Of a DNA stretch of 64,000 nt, positions 1-9,998 are shown in pieces (the stretch's first letter is position 1; each line of letters opens with the position of its first letter). A model generated the notes under the pieces. It ran no database searches. It was given only the letters and a program-made list of their open reading frames with translations, and was not told where the DNA came from. The position numbers were made by a program, and so were the translations under genes. Origin of the DNA: Paraplanobispora siamensis (lineage in GTDB: Bacteria > Actinomycetota > Actinomycetes > Streptosporangiales > Streptosporangiaceae); contig NZ_BOOJ01000059.1 in assembly GCF_016863175.1 (NCBI RefSeq), forward strand, positions 34,304 through 98,303, written 5' to 3'.

Positions 1-3000
1 GCGACACCCGCCAGCTCCTGGTGCCCTCGATCAAGGCCACCGAGGAGATGGACTTCCGCCAGTTCTGGATCGCGTACGAGGACGTCGTGCGCAAGGCCAG
101 GGGCGGCAAGCTCGGCGTCGACGACTTCTCCGGCACCACGATCTCCCTGACCAACCCGGGCACGATCGGCACCGTCCACTCGGTGCCGCGCCTGATGCAG
201 GGCCAGGGCACGATCATCGGCGTCGGCGCGATGGAGTACCCCGCCGAGTACCAGGGCGCCTCCCCCGACACGCTCGCCCGCCTGGCGGTCAGCAAGGTCA
301 TGACGCTCACCAGCACCTACGACCACCGGATCATCCAGGGCGCCCAGTCGGGCGACTTCCTGCGCCAGATCCACCGGCTGCTGCTGGGTGAGGACGGCTT
401 CTACGACGAGATCTTCGAAGCGCTCCGGATCCCCTACGAGCCGATCCGCTGGGTCCAGGACATCTCGACCACGCACGACGACGACGTGGCCAAGTCCGCC
501 CGGGTGCTCGAGCTGATCCACGCCTTCCGGGTCCGCGGTCACCTGATGGCCGACACCGACCCGCTCGAGTACAAGCAGCGCAAGCACCCCGACCTCGACA
601 TCAAGTCGCACGGGCTGACCCTGTGGGACCTGGAGCGCGAGTTCGCCACCGGCGGCTTCGGCGGCCGCCCGCTGATGAAGCTGCGCGAGATCCTCGGCGT
701 GCTGCGCGACTCCTACTGCCGCACCATCGGCGTGGAGTACATGCACATCCAGAACCCCGAGGAGCGGGCCTGGATCCAGGCGCGGGTGGAGCGCCCGCAC
801 GCCAAGCCCGACCGCGAGGAGCAGCTGCGCATCCTGGAGCGGCTCAACACCGCCGAGGCGTTCGAGACGTTCCTGCAGACCAAGTTCGTCGGCCAGAAGC
901 GCTTCTCGCTGGAGGGCGGAGAGTCGCTGATCCCGTTGGTCGACTCGGTGCTGTGCGCCGCGGCCGAGGAGGATCTCGACGAGGCCGTCATCGGCATGGC
1001 CCACCGCGGCCGCCTCAACGTGCTGGCCAACATCGTGGGCAAGTCCTACGGCCAGATCTTCGGCGAGTTCGAGGGCAACATCGACCCGCGCACGGCGCAC
1101 GGCTCCGGTGACGTGAAGTACCACCTGGGCGCCACCGGCGACTTCGTCTCGCCCAGCGGGTCCAAGCTCAAGGCGTCGGTCGTGGCCAACCCGTCCCACC
1201 TGGAGACGGTCGACCCGGTCCTGGAGGGCGTCGTCCGCGCCAAGCAGGACCTGCTGGAGCGCGGCGAGGAGGGCTTCTCGGTCCTGCCCGTGCTCATCCA
1301 CGGCGACGCGGCCTTCGCCGGCCAGGGCGTGGTGGCCGAGACGCTGAACCTGTCGCAGCTGCGCGGCTACCGCACCGGCGGCACCGTGCACATCGTGGTC
1401 AACAACCAGGTCGGCTTCACCACCTCGCCGGCCTCCTCGCGCAGCTCCGTCTACGCCACCGACGTGGCCCGGATGATCCAGGCCCCGATCTTCCACGTCA
1501 ACGGGGACGACCCCGAGGCCGTGGTCCGGGTCGGCCGCCTGGCCTTCGAGTACCGCCAGGCGTTCCGCAAGGACGTCGTGATCGACCTCATCTGCTACCG
1601 CCGCCGCGGTCACAACGAGGCCGACAACCCCAGCTTCACCCAGCCGCTGATGTACGACCTGATCGACGCCAAGCGGTCCACCCGCAAGCTCTACACCGAG
1701 GCGCTGATCGGCCGCGGCGACATCACGGTCGAGGAGGCCGAGAGCGCGCTGCGCGACTACCAGGCCAAGCTGGAGAACGCCTTCTCCGAGACCCGCGGGG
1801 CGACCAGGGAGCCGACCGGCGAGTTCCAGCGCCCGACCGACGCCGAGGTCGTGCCCTGGTCCCACGAGGACACCCCGACGGGCATCTCCGAGGAGACCAT
1901 CAAGCGGATCGTGGAGACCCAGCTCAACCTGCCGGAGGGCTTCACCGTCCACCCGCGTCTGCTCCCGGTCATCCAGCGCCGCGGCCAGATGGTCACCGAG
2001 GACCGCATCGACTGGGGCATGGGCGAGACCCTGGCCTTCGGCTCGCTGCTGATCGACGGCCACCCGGTCCGCCTGGTCGGCCAGGACTCCCGGCGCGGCA
2101 CCTTCGTCCAGCGGCACGCGGTGCTGGTCGACCGGGTCACCGGCGCCGAGCACACCCCGCTCAAGACCTTCAACCAGGGCACCACGAAGTTCTACGTCTA
2201 CGACTCGCTGCTCAGCGAGTACGCCGCGCTCGGTTTCGAGTACGGCTACAGCGTGGAGCGCCCCGACGCCCTGGTCTGCTGGGAGGCGCAGTTCGGCGAC
2301 TTCGTCAACGGCGCCCAGTCCGTCATCGACGAGTACATCACCGCGGGCGAGCAGAAGTGGGGCCAGCGCTCCGGCGTCACCCTGCTGCTGCCGCACGGCT
2401 ACGAGGGCCAGGGCCCGGACCACTCCTCGGCCCGCATCGAGCGCTTCCTGCAGATGTGCGCCCAGGACAACATGACCGTGGCCCAGCCGACCCTGCCGGC
2501 GAACTACTTCCACCTGCTGCGCTGGCAGACCAAGTCCAACCGGCACCGTCCGCTGGTGGTCTTCACGCCCAAGTCGCTGCTGCGGCACAAGGCTGCGGTC
2601 TCGGCGGTCAGCGAGTTCACCTCGGGCTCGTTCAAGCCGATCATCGGTGACACCACGGTCAACCCGGCGGAGGTCCGCAAGGTCGTCCTGTGCTCCGGCA
2701 AGATCTACTACGATCTCGCCGCGGCCCGTGACGCCCGGGGCCGCACCGACGTGGCGATCGTCCGCCTGGAGCGGATCTACCCGTTCCCGGCCAACCCCCT
2801 GGCGGCCGAGCTGTCCCGCTACGGCGACGGCATCGAGCTGATCTGGGCGCAGGACGAGCCGGCCAACATGGGCCCGTGGCCGTTCCTGACGCTCAGGCTG
2901 GCCGAGAAGCCCGACAGCTTCGGCGGCCGTCCGATCAGGCGGGTCTCCCGCAAGGCCAACTCCTCGCCCGCGACGGGTTCGCACTCCGCGCACGAGGTCG

Positions 3001-3035
3001 AGCTGCAGCAGATCCTCGACGAGGTCTACGCCTGA
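1..3035 (+). CDS. kgd: Multifunctional 2-oxoglutarate dehydrogenase/decarboxylase, 3' part
   Basis: The frame is open from the window edge (first full codon at base 3), so the 5' end is missing; about 1010 codons are visible. The first ~130 residues are the C-terminal half of an E2-type acyltransferase domain with the catalytic DHRIIQG motif. A TPP-dependent E1 dehydrogenase follows ([11 protein letters not shown], a GDG-like HGDAAFAG segment, NNQVGFTT), then the transketolase-like C-terminal domain. This E2-E1 fusion is the actinobacterial KGD/SucA type, which converts 2-oxoglutarate to succinyl-CoA or succinic semialdehyde in the TCA cycle. The missing N-terminus would carry the regulatory segment and the rest of the E2 core. 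A strong hairpin terminator lies 16 bases after the stop. Family assignment is secure. Confidence 0.96.
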   Translation, partial: DTRQLLVPSIKATEEMDFRQFWIAYEDVVRKARGGKLGVDDFSGTTISLTNPGTIGTVHSVPRLMQGQGTIIGVGAMEYPAEYQGASPDTLARLAVSKVMTLTSTYDHRIIQGAQSGDFLRQIHRLLLGEDGFYDEIFEALRIPYEPIRWVQDISTTHDDDVAKSARVLELIHAFRVRGHLMADTDPLEYKQRKHPDLDIKSHGLTLWDLEREFATGGFGGRPLMKLREILGVLRDSYCRTIGVEYMHIQNPEERAWIQARVERPHAKPDREEQLRILERLNTAEAFETFLQTKFVGQKRFSLEGGESLIPLVDSVLCAAAEEDLDEAVIGMAHRGRLNVLANIVGKSYGQIFGEFEGNIDPRTAHGSGDVKYHLGATGDFVSPSGSKLKASVVANPSHLETVDPVLEGVVRAKQDLLERGEEGFSVLPVLIHGDAAFAGQGVVAETLNLSQLRGYRTGGTVHIVVNNQVGFTTSPASSRSSVYATDVARMIQAPIFHVNGDDPEAVVRVGRLAFEYRQAFRKDVVIDLICYRRRGHNEADNPSFTQPLMYDLIDAKRSTRKLYTEALIGRGDITVEEAESALRDYQAKLENAFSETRGATREPTGEFQRPTDAEVVPWSHEDTPTGISEETIKRIVETQLNLPEGFTVHPRLLPVIQRRGQMVTEDRIDWGMGETLAFGSLLIDGHPVRLVGQDSRRGTFVQRHAVLVDRVTGAEHTPLKTFNQGTTKFYVYDSLLSEYAALGFEYGYSVERPDALVCWEAQFGDFVNGAQSVIDEYITAGEQKWGQRSGVTLLLPHGYEGQGPDHSSARIERFLQMCAQDNMTVAQPTLPANYFHLLRWQTKSNRHRPLVVFTPKSLLRHKAAVSAVSEFTSGSFKPIIGDTTVNPAEVRKVVLCSGKIYYDLAAARDARGRTDVAIVRLERIYPFPANPLAAELSRYGDGIELIWAQDEPANMGPWPFLTLRLAEKPDSFGGRPIRRVSRKANSSPATGSHSAHEVELQQILDEVYA

Positions 3036-3050
3036 TCCCGTACCACCCCG

Positions 3051-3084
3051 GAAGTCCCCCACAGGAACATCTGTGGGGGACTTC
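3051..3084 (+). terminator. Intrinsic terminator of kgd
   Basis: Perfect 14-bp inverted repeat: gaagtcccccacag at 3051-3064 pairs with ctgtgggggacttc at 3071-3084, with a 6-base loop. It begins 16 bases after the kgd stop. There is no U-run, as is common in high-GC actinobacteria. Confidence 0.8.
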
Positions 3085-3116
3085 CTCGTCATAAGGCATG
3101 AGGAGTAAGGAGAACG

Positions 3117-3293
3117 ATGTACTTCACCGATCGGGGCATCGAGGAGCTCGTCACCCGCAGGGGCGAGGAGGAGGTCACCATCGCGTGGCTGGCCGAGCGC
3201 CTGCGCGAGTTCGTCGACCTGAACCCCGACTTCGAGACGCCGGTGGAGCGCCTGGCCACCTGGCTGGCGCGTCTCGACGACGAGGACGAGTGA
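3117..3293 (+). CDS. DUF6104 family small protein
   Basis: This 58-residue protein starts MYFTDRGIEELVTRRGEEEV and ends in an acidic LDDEDE tail. It resembles the short conserved actinobacterial DUF6104 family, whose function is unknown. The start is an ATG preceded by AAGGAG at 3107-3112 with normal spacing. No cysteines, signal peptide or membrane segment are present; it looks like a small helical, acidic cytoplasmic protein. It follows the kgd terminator and is probably its own transcription unit. The family call rests on recognising the sequence pattern. Confidence 0.75.
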   Translation: MYFTDRGIEELVTRRGEEEVTIAWLAERLREFVDLNPDFETPVERLATWLARLDDEDE

Positions 3294-3310
3294 TCGTTCA
3301 CACCTAGAAC

Positions 3311-3349
3311 GCGATATATCTTGACCTTCCCGACGACGCGACATATCGT
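3311..3349 (+). promoter_or_regulatory. Promoter with paired PadR-type operator half-sites
   Basis: Two similar AT-rich elements, gcgatatatc (3311-3320) and gcgacatatcg (3338-3348), stand out in GC-rich sequence. A possible -35 TTGACC (3321-3326) and -10 TATCGT (3344-3349), 17 bases apart, lie between and over them. The position, upstream of a DUF4097-PadR operon, suggests autoregulation by the PadR protein. The repeats are visible; the regulator assignment is inference. Confidence 0.5.
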
Positions 3350-3370
3350 GTTCTCAGAGGAGGTCATGAC

Positions 3371-4168
3371 ATGCGTCAATGGACCATCGACAAACCCGAG
3401 CAGCTTGTCTTCGACGGGGTGAGCAGGCTGAACGTGCGGGTGGTGGCGGGCAGGCTGGCGGTGCTGGCCAGTGACGGCCCGGCGACCCTGGAGGTGACCG
3501 ACATCAGCGAACCGCCGCTCGTGGTGACCCACGAGGACGACGGCACGCTCACCGTCGCCTACAAGGACCTGACCTGGGACGGCCTGCTCGGCTGGCTGCG
3601 CGCCGGGCGGCGCCGTACCACGCTCACGCTGACCGTCCCGAAGGACTGCCCGGTCAGCGCCGGGGTGGTCTCCGCTTCGGCCGTCGTCGCCGGGTTCGAG
3701 GGCAGCACCTCGGTCAAGAGCGTCTCCGGGGAGGTCGTGCTCGACGGGGTCAGCGGCGAGATCCAGGCCGACACCGTCTCCGGTGACGTGGAGAGCCGCG
3801 GCCTGGTCGGCGACCTGTCCTTCAAGAGCGTCTCGGGCGAGCTGACCGTGGCCAAGGGCACGCCCCGCCGGCTGAAGGCCTCCACCGTCTCCGGCCGGAT
3901 CACCGCCGACCTGGAGCTGCCGCCGACCGGTCACGTCACGCTGAACAGCGTCTCGGGCGAGATCGTGGTACGGCTCCCGCACACGGTGGAGAGCGACGTG
4001 ACCATCCGCTCCACCTCGGGAAGGGTCGGCTCGGCCTTCCCCGAACTGTCCATCGGCAGCCAGCCGGGGATGAAGACGATCTCCGGCCGGATCGGCGGCG
4101 GCATGGCCTCGCTGTCGGCCACCACCATCTCAGCCGACGTCACGCTTCTGAGAGGAGAACCGGCATGA
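3371..4168 (+). CDS. DUF4097-family beta-strand repeat protein
   Basis: 265 residues with many short repeats of the form SVSGEV, TVSGDV, SVSGEL and TVSGRI spaced about 19-20 residues apart. This is the pattern of DUF4097 right-handed beta-helix/adhesin-like proteins. There is no clear signal peptide or membrane helix, so it is probably cytoplasmic. The ATG follows AGGAGG closely. It overlaps the next gene, a PadR regulator, by four bases (ATGA), so the two are translationally coupled; DUF4097-PadR pairs are common in actinobacteria. The molecular function is not established. The name is a fold/family call only. Confidence 0.85.
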   Translation: MRQWTIDKPEQLVFDGVSRLNVRVVAGRLAVLASDGPATLEVTDISEPPLVVTHEDDGTLTVAYKDLTWDGLLGWLRAGRRRTTLTLTVPKDCPVSAGVVSASAVVAGFEGSTSVKSVSGEVVLDGVSGEIQADTVSGDVESRGLVGDLSFKSVSGELTVAKGTPRRLKASTVSGRITADLELPPTGHVTLNSVSGEIVVRLPHTVESDVTIRSTSGRVGSAFPELSIGSQPGMKTISGRIGGGMASLSATTISADVTLLRGEPA

Positions 4169-4896
4169 GCCCGGTTTTCGGCCACGGACGCCTCCGCCTG
4201 TACCTCCTGAAGCTGCTGGAAGAGAGCCCGCGCCACGGTTACGAGGTCATCCGGCTGCTGCAGGACCGCTTCCTGGGCGTCTACTCGCCCTCGCCCGGCA
4301 CGATCTACCCGCGCCTGGCCCGGCTGGAGGAGGAGGGCCTGGTCACCCACGAGGTCGTCGACGGCAAGAAGGTCTTCACCCTCACCGACCGGGGCCGCGC
4401 GGAGCTGAACGCGCGGATGGACGAGCTGGCCGACCTGGAGCAGGAGATCTCCGACTCCGTCCGCGACATCGCCCGCGAGGTCAAGGAGGACGTGCGCGAC
4501 ACGGTCAAGTCGCTGCGCGAGGAGCTCACCCAGATGGCCAGGGAGGTGCGCCAGGGCGCCAAGCACGACGAGCGCGAGACCAGGGAGGCCTTCCGGCGGG
4601 CCAAGCAGGAGCAGCGCGAGGCCTGGCGCGAGCACAAGGCCGACCGGAAGCGGCACCAGGCCGAGTGGAAGCAGGGCACCGGCCGCTGGAAGCAGGAGTG
4701 GAAGCGCATCTGGGCCGAGGGCTTCACCGGCGACTGGTCCCCCGAGGGCGACGCGCGGCTCGGGCAGATGCTGGCCGAGTTCGTCGAGGAGGTGCGCACG
4801 GACGCGGCGGGCGGACAGGTGACCGAGGAGACCCTCGCCACCGCCCAGGACGCGCTCTACGACGCCGCCCGCCGGATCAGGGAAGCCCTGCGATGA
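4165..4896 (+). CDS. PadR family transcriptional regulator with long charged C-terminus
   Basis: 243 residues. The N-terminal ~90 residues form a PadR winged helix (LYLLKLLEESPRHGYEVIRL, then SPGTIYPRLARLEEEGLV). The rest is a long highly charged helical region rich in E, R, K and Q (about residues 95-190), likely coiled coil, then a short C-terminal domain. Standard PadR proteins are 110-180 residues, so this belongs to the longer group that accompanies DUF4097 proteins. The start overlaps the upstream stop. It probably represses its own operon through the repeats at 3311-3349. Confidence 0.88.
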   Translation: MSPVFGHGRLRLYLLKLLEESPRHGYEVIRLLQDRFLGVYSPSPGTIYPRLARLEEEGLVTHEVVDGKKVFTLTDRGRAELNARMDELADLEQEISDSVRDIAREVKEDVRDTVKSLREELTQMAREVRQGAKHDERETREAFRRAKQEQREAWREHKADRKRHQAEWKQGTGRWKQEWKRIWAEGFTGDWSPEGDARLGQMLAEFVEEVRTDAAGGQVTEETLATAQDALYDAARRIREALR

Positions 4897-5162
4897 TCGC
4901 CCTGTACGGCCAGCGTCCGCCCCTCCTCCGCCCGGGACCCCTGTCCCGCACGCCCGGGCCGGCCGTACCCCTCGTCCGTACACCGGAGCCGGAGGCACCC
5001 GTGCTCCTCGGGCCGGAGCCGGAGGCACCCGTGCTCCTCATGTCCGAGCGGGACGCGCCCGTGGTCCGCGCACGCGAGCCGGGCGCGCCCGGGGACCCGG
5101 ACCGGCGGGAGTACGACCCGCCGGCCCCGGATCCCCGGGAGCGGAGCACCGTCACAGTGTGA
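4893..5162 (+). CDS. Possible small proline/glutamate-rich ORF
   Basis: An 89-codon ORF starting at an ATG that overlaps the padR stop (ATGA), typical of a coupled third gene. The product is rich in Pro, Arg, Glu and Ala, and contains a duplicated PEPEAPVLL segment encoded by an exact short tandem repeat near 4985-5040. No domain is recognised. Its 3' end overlaps the convergent oxidoreductase gene by 11 bases. Composition this biased may mean a disordered peptide or simply GC-rich non-coding sequence; I lean only slightly towards a gene. Confidence 0.3.
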   Translation: MIALYGQRPPLLRPGPLSRTPGPAVPLVRTPEPEAPVLLGPEPEAPVLLMSERDAPVVRAREPGAPGDPDRREYDPPAPDPRERSTVTV

Positions 5163-6108
5163 AAACGATCTTTCCGAAGACGTCGCCCTCGTGCATGGCC
5201 GAGAACCCCTCGCGGGCCTCGGCCAGTGGGAGCGTCCGGTCGATCACCGGGCGCAGGCCGGTCTGCTCCAGGAAGCGGGCGAGCCTGCCCAGCTGGTCCC
5301 GGGTCCCCATGGTCGAGCCGACCACCGACAGCTGCAGGAAGAAGACGCGGTTGAGGTCGGCGGGGGGAACCGCCCCGCTGGTCGCGCCGGAGACCACGAT
5401 CCGGCCGCCGGGGCGCAGCGACTTCAGCGAGTGGTCCCAGGTCGCCTGGCCGACGGTCTCCATCACCGCGTCCACCCGCTCGGGCAGCCGTGCGCCGGGC
5501 TCGAAGACCTGGTCGGCGCCGAGCTCCAGCGCCCGGGACCGCTTGGCCTCCGACCGGCTGGTGGCCCAGACCCGGTAGCCGCCGGCCCGGCCCAGCGCGA
5601 TCAGCGCGGTGGCCACCCCGCCGCCGGCCCCCTGCACCAGCACGGTCGAGCCGGGCTCCAGCCCGGACTTCTCGAACAGCATGCGGTAGGCCGTCAGCCA
5701 GGCGGTGGGCAGGCAGGCCGCCTCCTCGAAGCTCAGCGCGGCGGGCTTAGGCACGAGATTGCGCCGGGGCACGGCCACCCGCTCGGCGAAGGTGCCGTCG
5801 TGCGTCTCCGACAGCAGGGACCGCTTCGGGTCGAGCGTCTCGTCGGCCCCGGTGCCGATCACCGAGTGCACGATGACCTCGTTGCCGTCCTCGTCGAGCC
5901 CGGCGGCGTCGCAGCCGAGCACGATGGGGAGCCGGTCCTGGCGGATGCCGACGCCCTTGAGGGTCCACAGGTCGTGGTGGTTGAGCGCGGCGGCCCTGAC
6001 CGTGACGGTGGTCCAGCCGTCCGGCACCTTGGGCTCCGGGTGCTCCCCGAGGGTCAGCCCGGCCAGAGGGTTGTCGGGATCGGTCTGCGTTGCGGTTACG
6101 GCGAACAT
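5152..6108 (-). CDS. Zinc-type alcohol dehydrogenase-like / quinone oxidoreductase (MDR family)
   Basis: 318 residues of the medium-chain dehydrogenase/reductase fold. The N-terminal GroES-like part carries NHHDLWTLKG and LGCDAAG. The Rossmann part carries the nucleotide-binding motif VQGAGGGVATALIALG. The catalytic zinc ligands of classical alcohol dehydrogenases are not evident, so it fits the quinone oxidoreductase/zinc-independent branch, probably using NADPH. The substrate cannot be told. It is monocistronic on the minus strand and overlaps the tail of the upstream convergent small ORF. Confidence 0.88.
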   Translation of the reverse strand: MFAVTATQTDPDNPLAGLTLGEHPEPKVPDGWTTVTVRAAALNHHDLWTLKGVGIRQDRLPIVLGCDAAGLDEDGNEVIVHSVIGTGADETLDPKRSLLSETHDGTFAERVAVPRRNLVPKPAALSFEEAACLPTAWLTAYRMLFEKSGLEPGSTVLVQGAGGGVATALIALGRAGGYRVWATSRSEAKRSRALELGADQVFEPGARLPERVDAVMETVGQATWDHSLKSLRPGGRIVVSGATSGAVPPADLNRVFFLQLSVVGSTMGTRDQLGRLARFLEQTGLRPVIDRTLPLAEAREGFSAMHEGDVFGKIVFTL

Positions 6109-6292
6109 GGCCGCACCCTACGCCTGCCCCGCCCGCCCGCCGCTACCGCCCCGGCAGGCGAACCCCTCGGAGTCGCGATCACCCCGGCCCGTGAACCCCT
6201 CAGAAGAGCCGCACGCCCGCCGATGAGCACGAAGGTCGTCGAGGTTCGGCTTGATCGGCCATTCGATGACATCGCTCACGGAGGAGCCTGTT

Positions 6293-8446
6293 GTGAACCC
6301 GTCCCCCTCGAAGTCCGCCGGACGCCCCCTGCGCCGGCGCGCGGTGTCGCTGCTGGCCCTGTTCGCGCTGGCCTCCGGCACACTGGTGAGCACCCCCGCC
6401 CCGGCGCACGCCGCCCCCACCCTGTGCACGGGAGCCGGTTTCGCCGGCGCCGATGTGTACACGGTGGCGGTGAGCACATCCGAGCCCATGGGAATCGCCT
6501 ATCAGTCGTGGACGGTGGGCGATGTCAACACCGACGGCCGCCAGGACGTGCTCGCCGCCAATGCTTCCAGCCGCATCATCATGATGATGGTGGCCGACTC
6601 CAACGGTGCCCTGTCCTGGTCCAACCACATCACTGTCGACCGCTCCCCCTCGGACATCGCCACCGCCGACTTCAACGGTGACACGATCACCGACCTGGCG
6701 ATCACCAGCGACGACGGCAACAGCGTCTCCGTTCTCATCGGGATGTCCCGCAACGGCAAGGGCACCGGCCGGTTCCTGCCCTATGAGCGCTACATCCTCC
6801 CCGAGGCGCCCCGAGGGCTGGCGGTCGGCCACTTCGACGGCGACCGTGATCTCGACCTGGTGACGTCCTCTCCCAGCCGCACCATGCGAGTGCTGCGTGG
6901 TACGGGCGATGGCACCTTCCATCAGGCGGCCGCACCCCTTTCGCTGGACTACAGCGACGACATTCTGTGGCAGGGTGATCCGTGGGTGAGCACCGGTGAC
7001 TTCAACGGCGACGGCAAAACCGACCTGGGATTCGGCGACTACAACGAAATCACGATGAAGGTGCAGCTCGGCAGGGGTGATGGCAGCTTCACCTCGGCCG
7101 GGATGATCGAGTCGGGCCTGTACTACGGGCATCCGACCCTGGCCGACTTCAATGGTGACGGCAAAACCGACCTGGCCTCGGTGGACCGCTACACCGGCCG
7201 GACCTTCACTCTGCTCGGCGACGGCCGCGGCGGGTTCGACCGCCGGGGCTACCACACCGCGGTGGGCGTGGTCGGTAGCGCGCTCTCCGGTGACTTCGAC
7301 GGCGACGGCAGAATCGACCTGGTGGCGGCCAAGCCCACCGCGGGTGAGGTGGCGGTGGTGCTGAACGACTGCACCCCCGCCCCCGCGCTGACGGCCTCGC
7401 CGGTGACCTCCGCGGGAGACGGTCCCGTGCCCCAGACGGTGACGGTCGCCGTCCCGGACGGCGGATCGGTCGTGCTGCTGGACGGCGCCGGCTCCGTGCA
7501 GGAGACGGTCGGCGTCGACGGCCAGGGCACCTACACCCTCGCCCCGGCCACCGGTGTGATCACCTTCACCCCCGTACCGGAGTTCAGCGGCACGGCCACC
7601 CCGGTGACCTACCGGGTCGGCGACGCCTACGGGCAGCAGGCGACGGCGTCCTACACCCCCACCGTCACCGCCGTACCCCAGCCGTCACCCACGCCCACAC
7701 CCACGAGCACGCCCGCACCGTCGAGCGCACCCACGCCCACGAGCACGCCCCAGTCATCGAGCGCGCCCCAGTCATCGAGCGCGCCCCAGCCCTCGGTGCC
7801 GTTGGCGTCGAAGGTCGCCGTCGGCGGCAGCGGACAGGTGCGGGTGCCGTGCCAGGTGAACACCGGTCTGCTCACCGAGTGCGCCGTCACCCTGTACAGC
7901 GCCGACAGCAGGGCGCTGCCCCTGGGGCAGGGCCGCAGCGTTCTGGACGCCCAGGACGCCGCGAAGACGACGACGGTCGATCTCACCCTGAACGCGACCG
8001 GCAGGTCCCTGGCCAACCGGCTGGGCGGGATCACCGCCCGTGCCCAGGTGAGCGTCCGCCCCCTGGGAGCCGAACAGAGCGTGACGGCGACGGCGACCAC
8101 CCGGCTGCTGCCGTCCACACCGCCGATCGCGCTGCGCCCGGTCTACTTCGGCTCCGGGGCCACGACGATCGACGCCGCCGGCAAGCGGTACCTCGCGCAG
8201 GTGCGACGGTCTCTGGGCGAGGTGAAGCAGGTGCGCTGTGACGGCTACACCGACGACACCGGCAGCGCAAGCGCCAACCGCAAGCTCGCCGCCCGGTGGG
8301 CGGCAGCGGTGTGCCAGGTCCTGACCGCGGGGACGAAGGCCGAGCCCGTCGTCACCTCCTGGGGAGAGAGCCGTCCGAAGGCCTCCAACCGCACCGCCGC
8401 CGGCCGCGCCGCGAACCGGCGGGTCCAGATCAGTCTCACCTTCTGA
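6293..8446 (+). CDS. Secreted FG-GAP beta-propeller / CshA repeat / OmpA-like cell-surface protein
   Basis: 717 residues from a GTG with GGAGG 8 bases upstream; an in-frame TTG at 6251 lacks such a site. A signal peptide is clear (RRR, hydrophobic stretch, AHAAP). Residues ~76-340 hold at least six Ca-binding FG-GAP/VCBS motifs such as DFNGDGKTDLGF and DFDGDGRIDLVA, expected to form a beta-propeller. Residues ~363-459 resemble a CshA fibril repeat (GVITFTPVPEFSGTA). A Pro/Thr/Ser linker (~461-503) and a beta domain lead to an OmpA-type peptidoglycan-binding domain (~613-717: CDGYTDDTGSASANRKLA). It is likely exported and bound to the cell wall. The ligand is unknown. Confidence 0.85.
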   Translation: MNPSPSKSAGRPLRRRAVSLLALFALASGTLVSTPAPAHAAPTLCTGAGFAGADVYTVAVSTSEPMGIAYQSWTVGDVNTDGRQDVLAANASSRIIMMMVADSNGALSWSNHITVDRSPSDIATADFNGDTITDLAITSDDGNSVSVLIGMSRNGKGTGRFLPYERYILPEAPRGLAVGHFDGDRDLDLVTSSPSRTMRVLRGTGDGTFHQAAAPLSLDYSDDILWQGDPWVSTGDFNGDGKTDLGFGDYNEITMKVQLGRGDGSFTSAGMIESGLYYGHPTLADFNGDGKTDLASVDRYTGRTFTLLGDGRGGFDRRGYHTAVGVVGSALSGDFDGDGRIDLVAAKPTAGEVAVVLNDCTPAPALTASPVTSAGDGPVPQTVTVAVPDGGSVVLLDGAGSVQETVGVDGQGTYTLAPATGVITFTPVPEFSGTATPVTYRVGDAYGQQATASYTPTVTAVPQPSPTPTPTSTPAPSSAPTPTSTPQSSSAPQSSSAPQPSVPLASKVAVGGSGQVRVPCQVNTGLLTECAVTLYSADSRALPLGQGRSVLDAQDAAKTTTVDLTLNATGRSLANRLGGITARAQVSVRPLGAEQSVTATATTRLLPSTPPIALRPVYFGSGATTIDAAGKRYLAQVRRSLGEVKQVRCDGYTDDTGSASANRKLAARWAAAVCQVLTAGTKAEPVVTSWGESRPKASNRTAAGRAANRRVQISLTF

Positions 8447-8477
8447 TCAGGCGGCGGGCAGACCGCCGGCCCACCGG

Positions 8478-8537
8478 GCGCATCGCAGGTACGGCAGGCG
8501 CATCGCGGGTACGGCAGGCGCATCGCGGGTACGGCAG
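8478..8537. repeat. Three tandem 20-bp repeats
   Basis: Unit gcgcatcgcgggtacggcag occurs three times head to tail (8478-8497 with one mismatch, 8498-8517, 8518-8537) between the convergent genes ending at 8446 and 8577. It may be a slipped-strand expansion. No stable hairpin is evident. Confidence 0.85.
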
Positions 8538-8576
8538 GCGGCGGCTCACCGGGCGCGGCACGGGTAAGGCGGGCGG

Positions 8577-9533
8577 TCACTTCGCCGGGGCGACCCGCAG
8601 GCCGGCCATGATCTGCTCCACGCTCCCCCGGGAGCCGGAGGCCGCGACGTAGAACCCGTTCTGGCACATCTCCGCGGAGAACCGGCGGCGTTGCTCGATC
8701 ATGGGAAGCTCGATCGACGTGATGTCGCAGCCGGGGATCGGGGCGAGCACGATCAGCGTCTCCCGGGCGCCGCCGAACCACAGCTGCGGCCCGACCAGCT
8801 CCTTGCCGAAGATCTGGCCGGGCGCGGCCAGCCGGACCGGGAGCCGGGGGGCGAGCACCAGATAGCCGTCCTTGGTGACCTTGCCCTTCAGGTTCTCGGC
8901 CCAGAGCATGCGCTGCTCGAAGGTCATGCCCTCCCGGCCGTCCTGGAGCGCCAGCGACCAGGGCGCGAAGTCGAACACCATGACCTGCCCGTCGTCCGGG
9001 TTCCTGGCGGGCCACAGGGTCACGTTGTCCCCCATCTCCCGGATCATCGGGCGCCTCCCGGACAGCTCGGCCGCCCCGCCGCCGGGCGTGGTCAGCCAGC
9101 GGAACAGGCCGAAGTAGCCCTCCAGCCAGCCGCCCTGGGCCGGTCGCACGCCCAGCTGGGCGATCCGCAGCTCGGCGGGATAGCGGAGCTCGGCCTTGCC
9201 GCCGTCGGGGAAGACCGCGCGCACGGTCTCCCAGCCGTCGCGGCGCCGTACGGGGGGATGCAGGACGTTGGGCACCTGCTCGCCCAGCGACGCCGACGGA
9301 ACGGGCACCGAGGTCGGGAACGGCGTGGTCACCGCGGGCTGCCTGCTGGTCAGCATGCTGACCACAGGAATGGCCACGAGCGCGGCCAGCACCACGGCCC
9401 CGATCCAGCGCCGGGGCCCCTTCGGCTCCTCCGCCTCGATGATGTCGTACCGACCGCTGACCACGTCCCCGGCCGCCTCACACGGAAGTTGGGCTTTGGC
9501 CCATCTTGGGGTCTTCCCGGCCGGAGTATCCAT
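8577..9533 (-). CDS. Membrane-anchored protein of unknown function
   Basis: About 318 residues from the ATG at 9533 (MDTPAGK); the frame is open further upstream but lacks a good ribosome site, and a GTG near 9461 is an alternative. A single membrane helix (WIGAVVLAALVAIPVVSML) follows a ~50-residue cytoplasmic segment, leaving ~240 residues outside. The external part has Cys residues near the end (PGCDITSIELP, MCQNGFYVAA) that may form a disulfide. I do not recognise a family. It faces the divergent protease gene across a 465-base gap. Confidence 0.7.
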   Translation of the reverse strand: MDTPAGKTPRWAKAQLPCEAAGDVVSGRYDIIEAEEPKGPRRWIGAVVLAALVAIPVVSMLTSRQPAVTTPFPTSVPVPSASLGEQVPNVLHPPVRRRDGWETVRAVFPDGGKAELRYPAELRIAQLGVRPAQGGWLEGYFGLFRWLTTPGGGAAELSGRRPMIREMGDNVTLWPARNPDDGQVMVFDFAPWSLALQDGREGMTFEQRMLWAENLKGKVTKDGYLVLAPRLPVRLAAPGQIFGKELVGPQLWFGGARETLIVLAPIPGCDITSIELPMIEQRRRFSAEMCQNGFYVAASGSRGSVEQIMAGLRVAPAK

Positions 9534-9998
9534 GCCCCACCGGTCACGAATTCGGATCGGTCGGCCACGGAACCGCGACAGTCGCGTACGGCACGCCGGA
9601 CGGTGAGGCGAATCCGGCGACGGACGGAGACGGCCGGAAAATGTCGGCATCCCATTGATCTTTAAAGGGCCGCCGCCCATGCGGTCGTCCGGCGGAAACA
9701 CCGGGCCGCCCCATCGTCCAGAGTTTCCCGGGATACCCGAGAAACCATTGTTAGCGATTGTTACCCATGTTGCCCCAGGTGCCTCACAGCACGCCGTACA
9801 ACCCGGGTGAGCTGCGGGGATACTTATTCGTTAAATAATAACCAGCGGTTATTTCAATAACGGGACGGCATCGAAGGGAACCGTCCCAGACTTTTTCACG
9901 TCGTTTCCTGGCCGAATGCATGATCCATTCAGTAGCGTTCCGATCGTTTTCCTGGCGACGGGAAGTCCCGCCCGGCGCCGAGGACGAAAGGAGCTCCA
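9534..9998. promoter_or_regulatory. Divergent intergenic region with palindromic operator
   Basis: 465 bases without a convincing gene. It holds an AT-rich stretch unusual for this genome (9820-9860) containing the palindrome ATAACC-agc-GGTTAT at 9838-9852. A gggacgg/ccgtccc stem (9862-9868 with 9881-9887) lies in the probable leader of the protease gene at 9999. The palindrome is a plausible binding site for a dimeric regulator; its identity is unknown. Confidence 0.5.
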
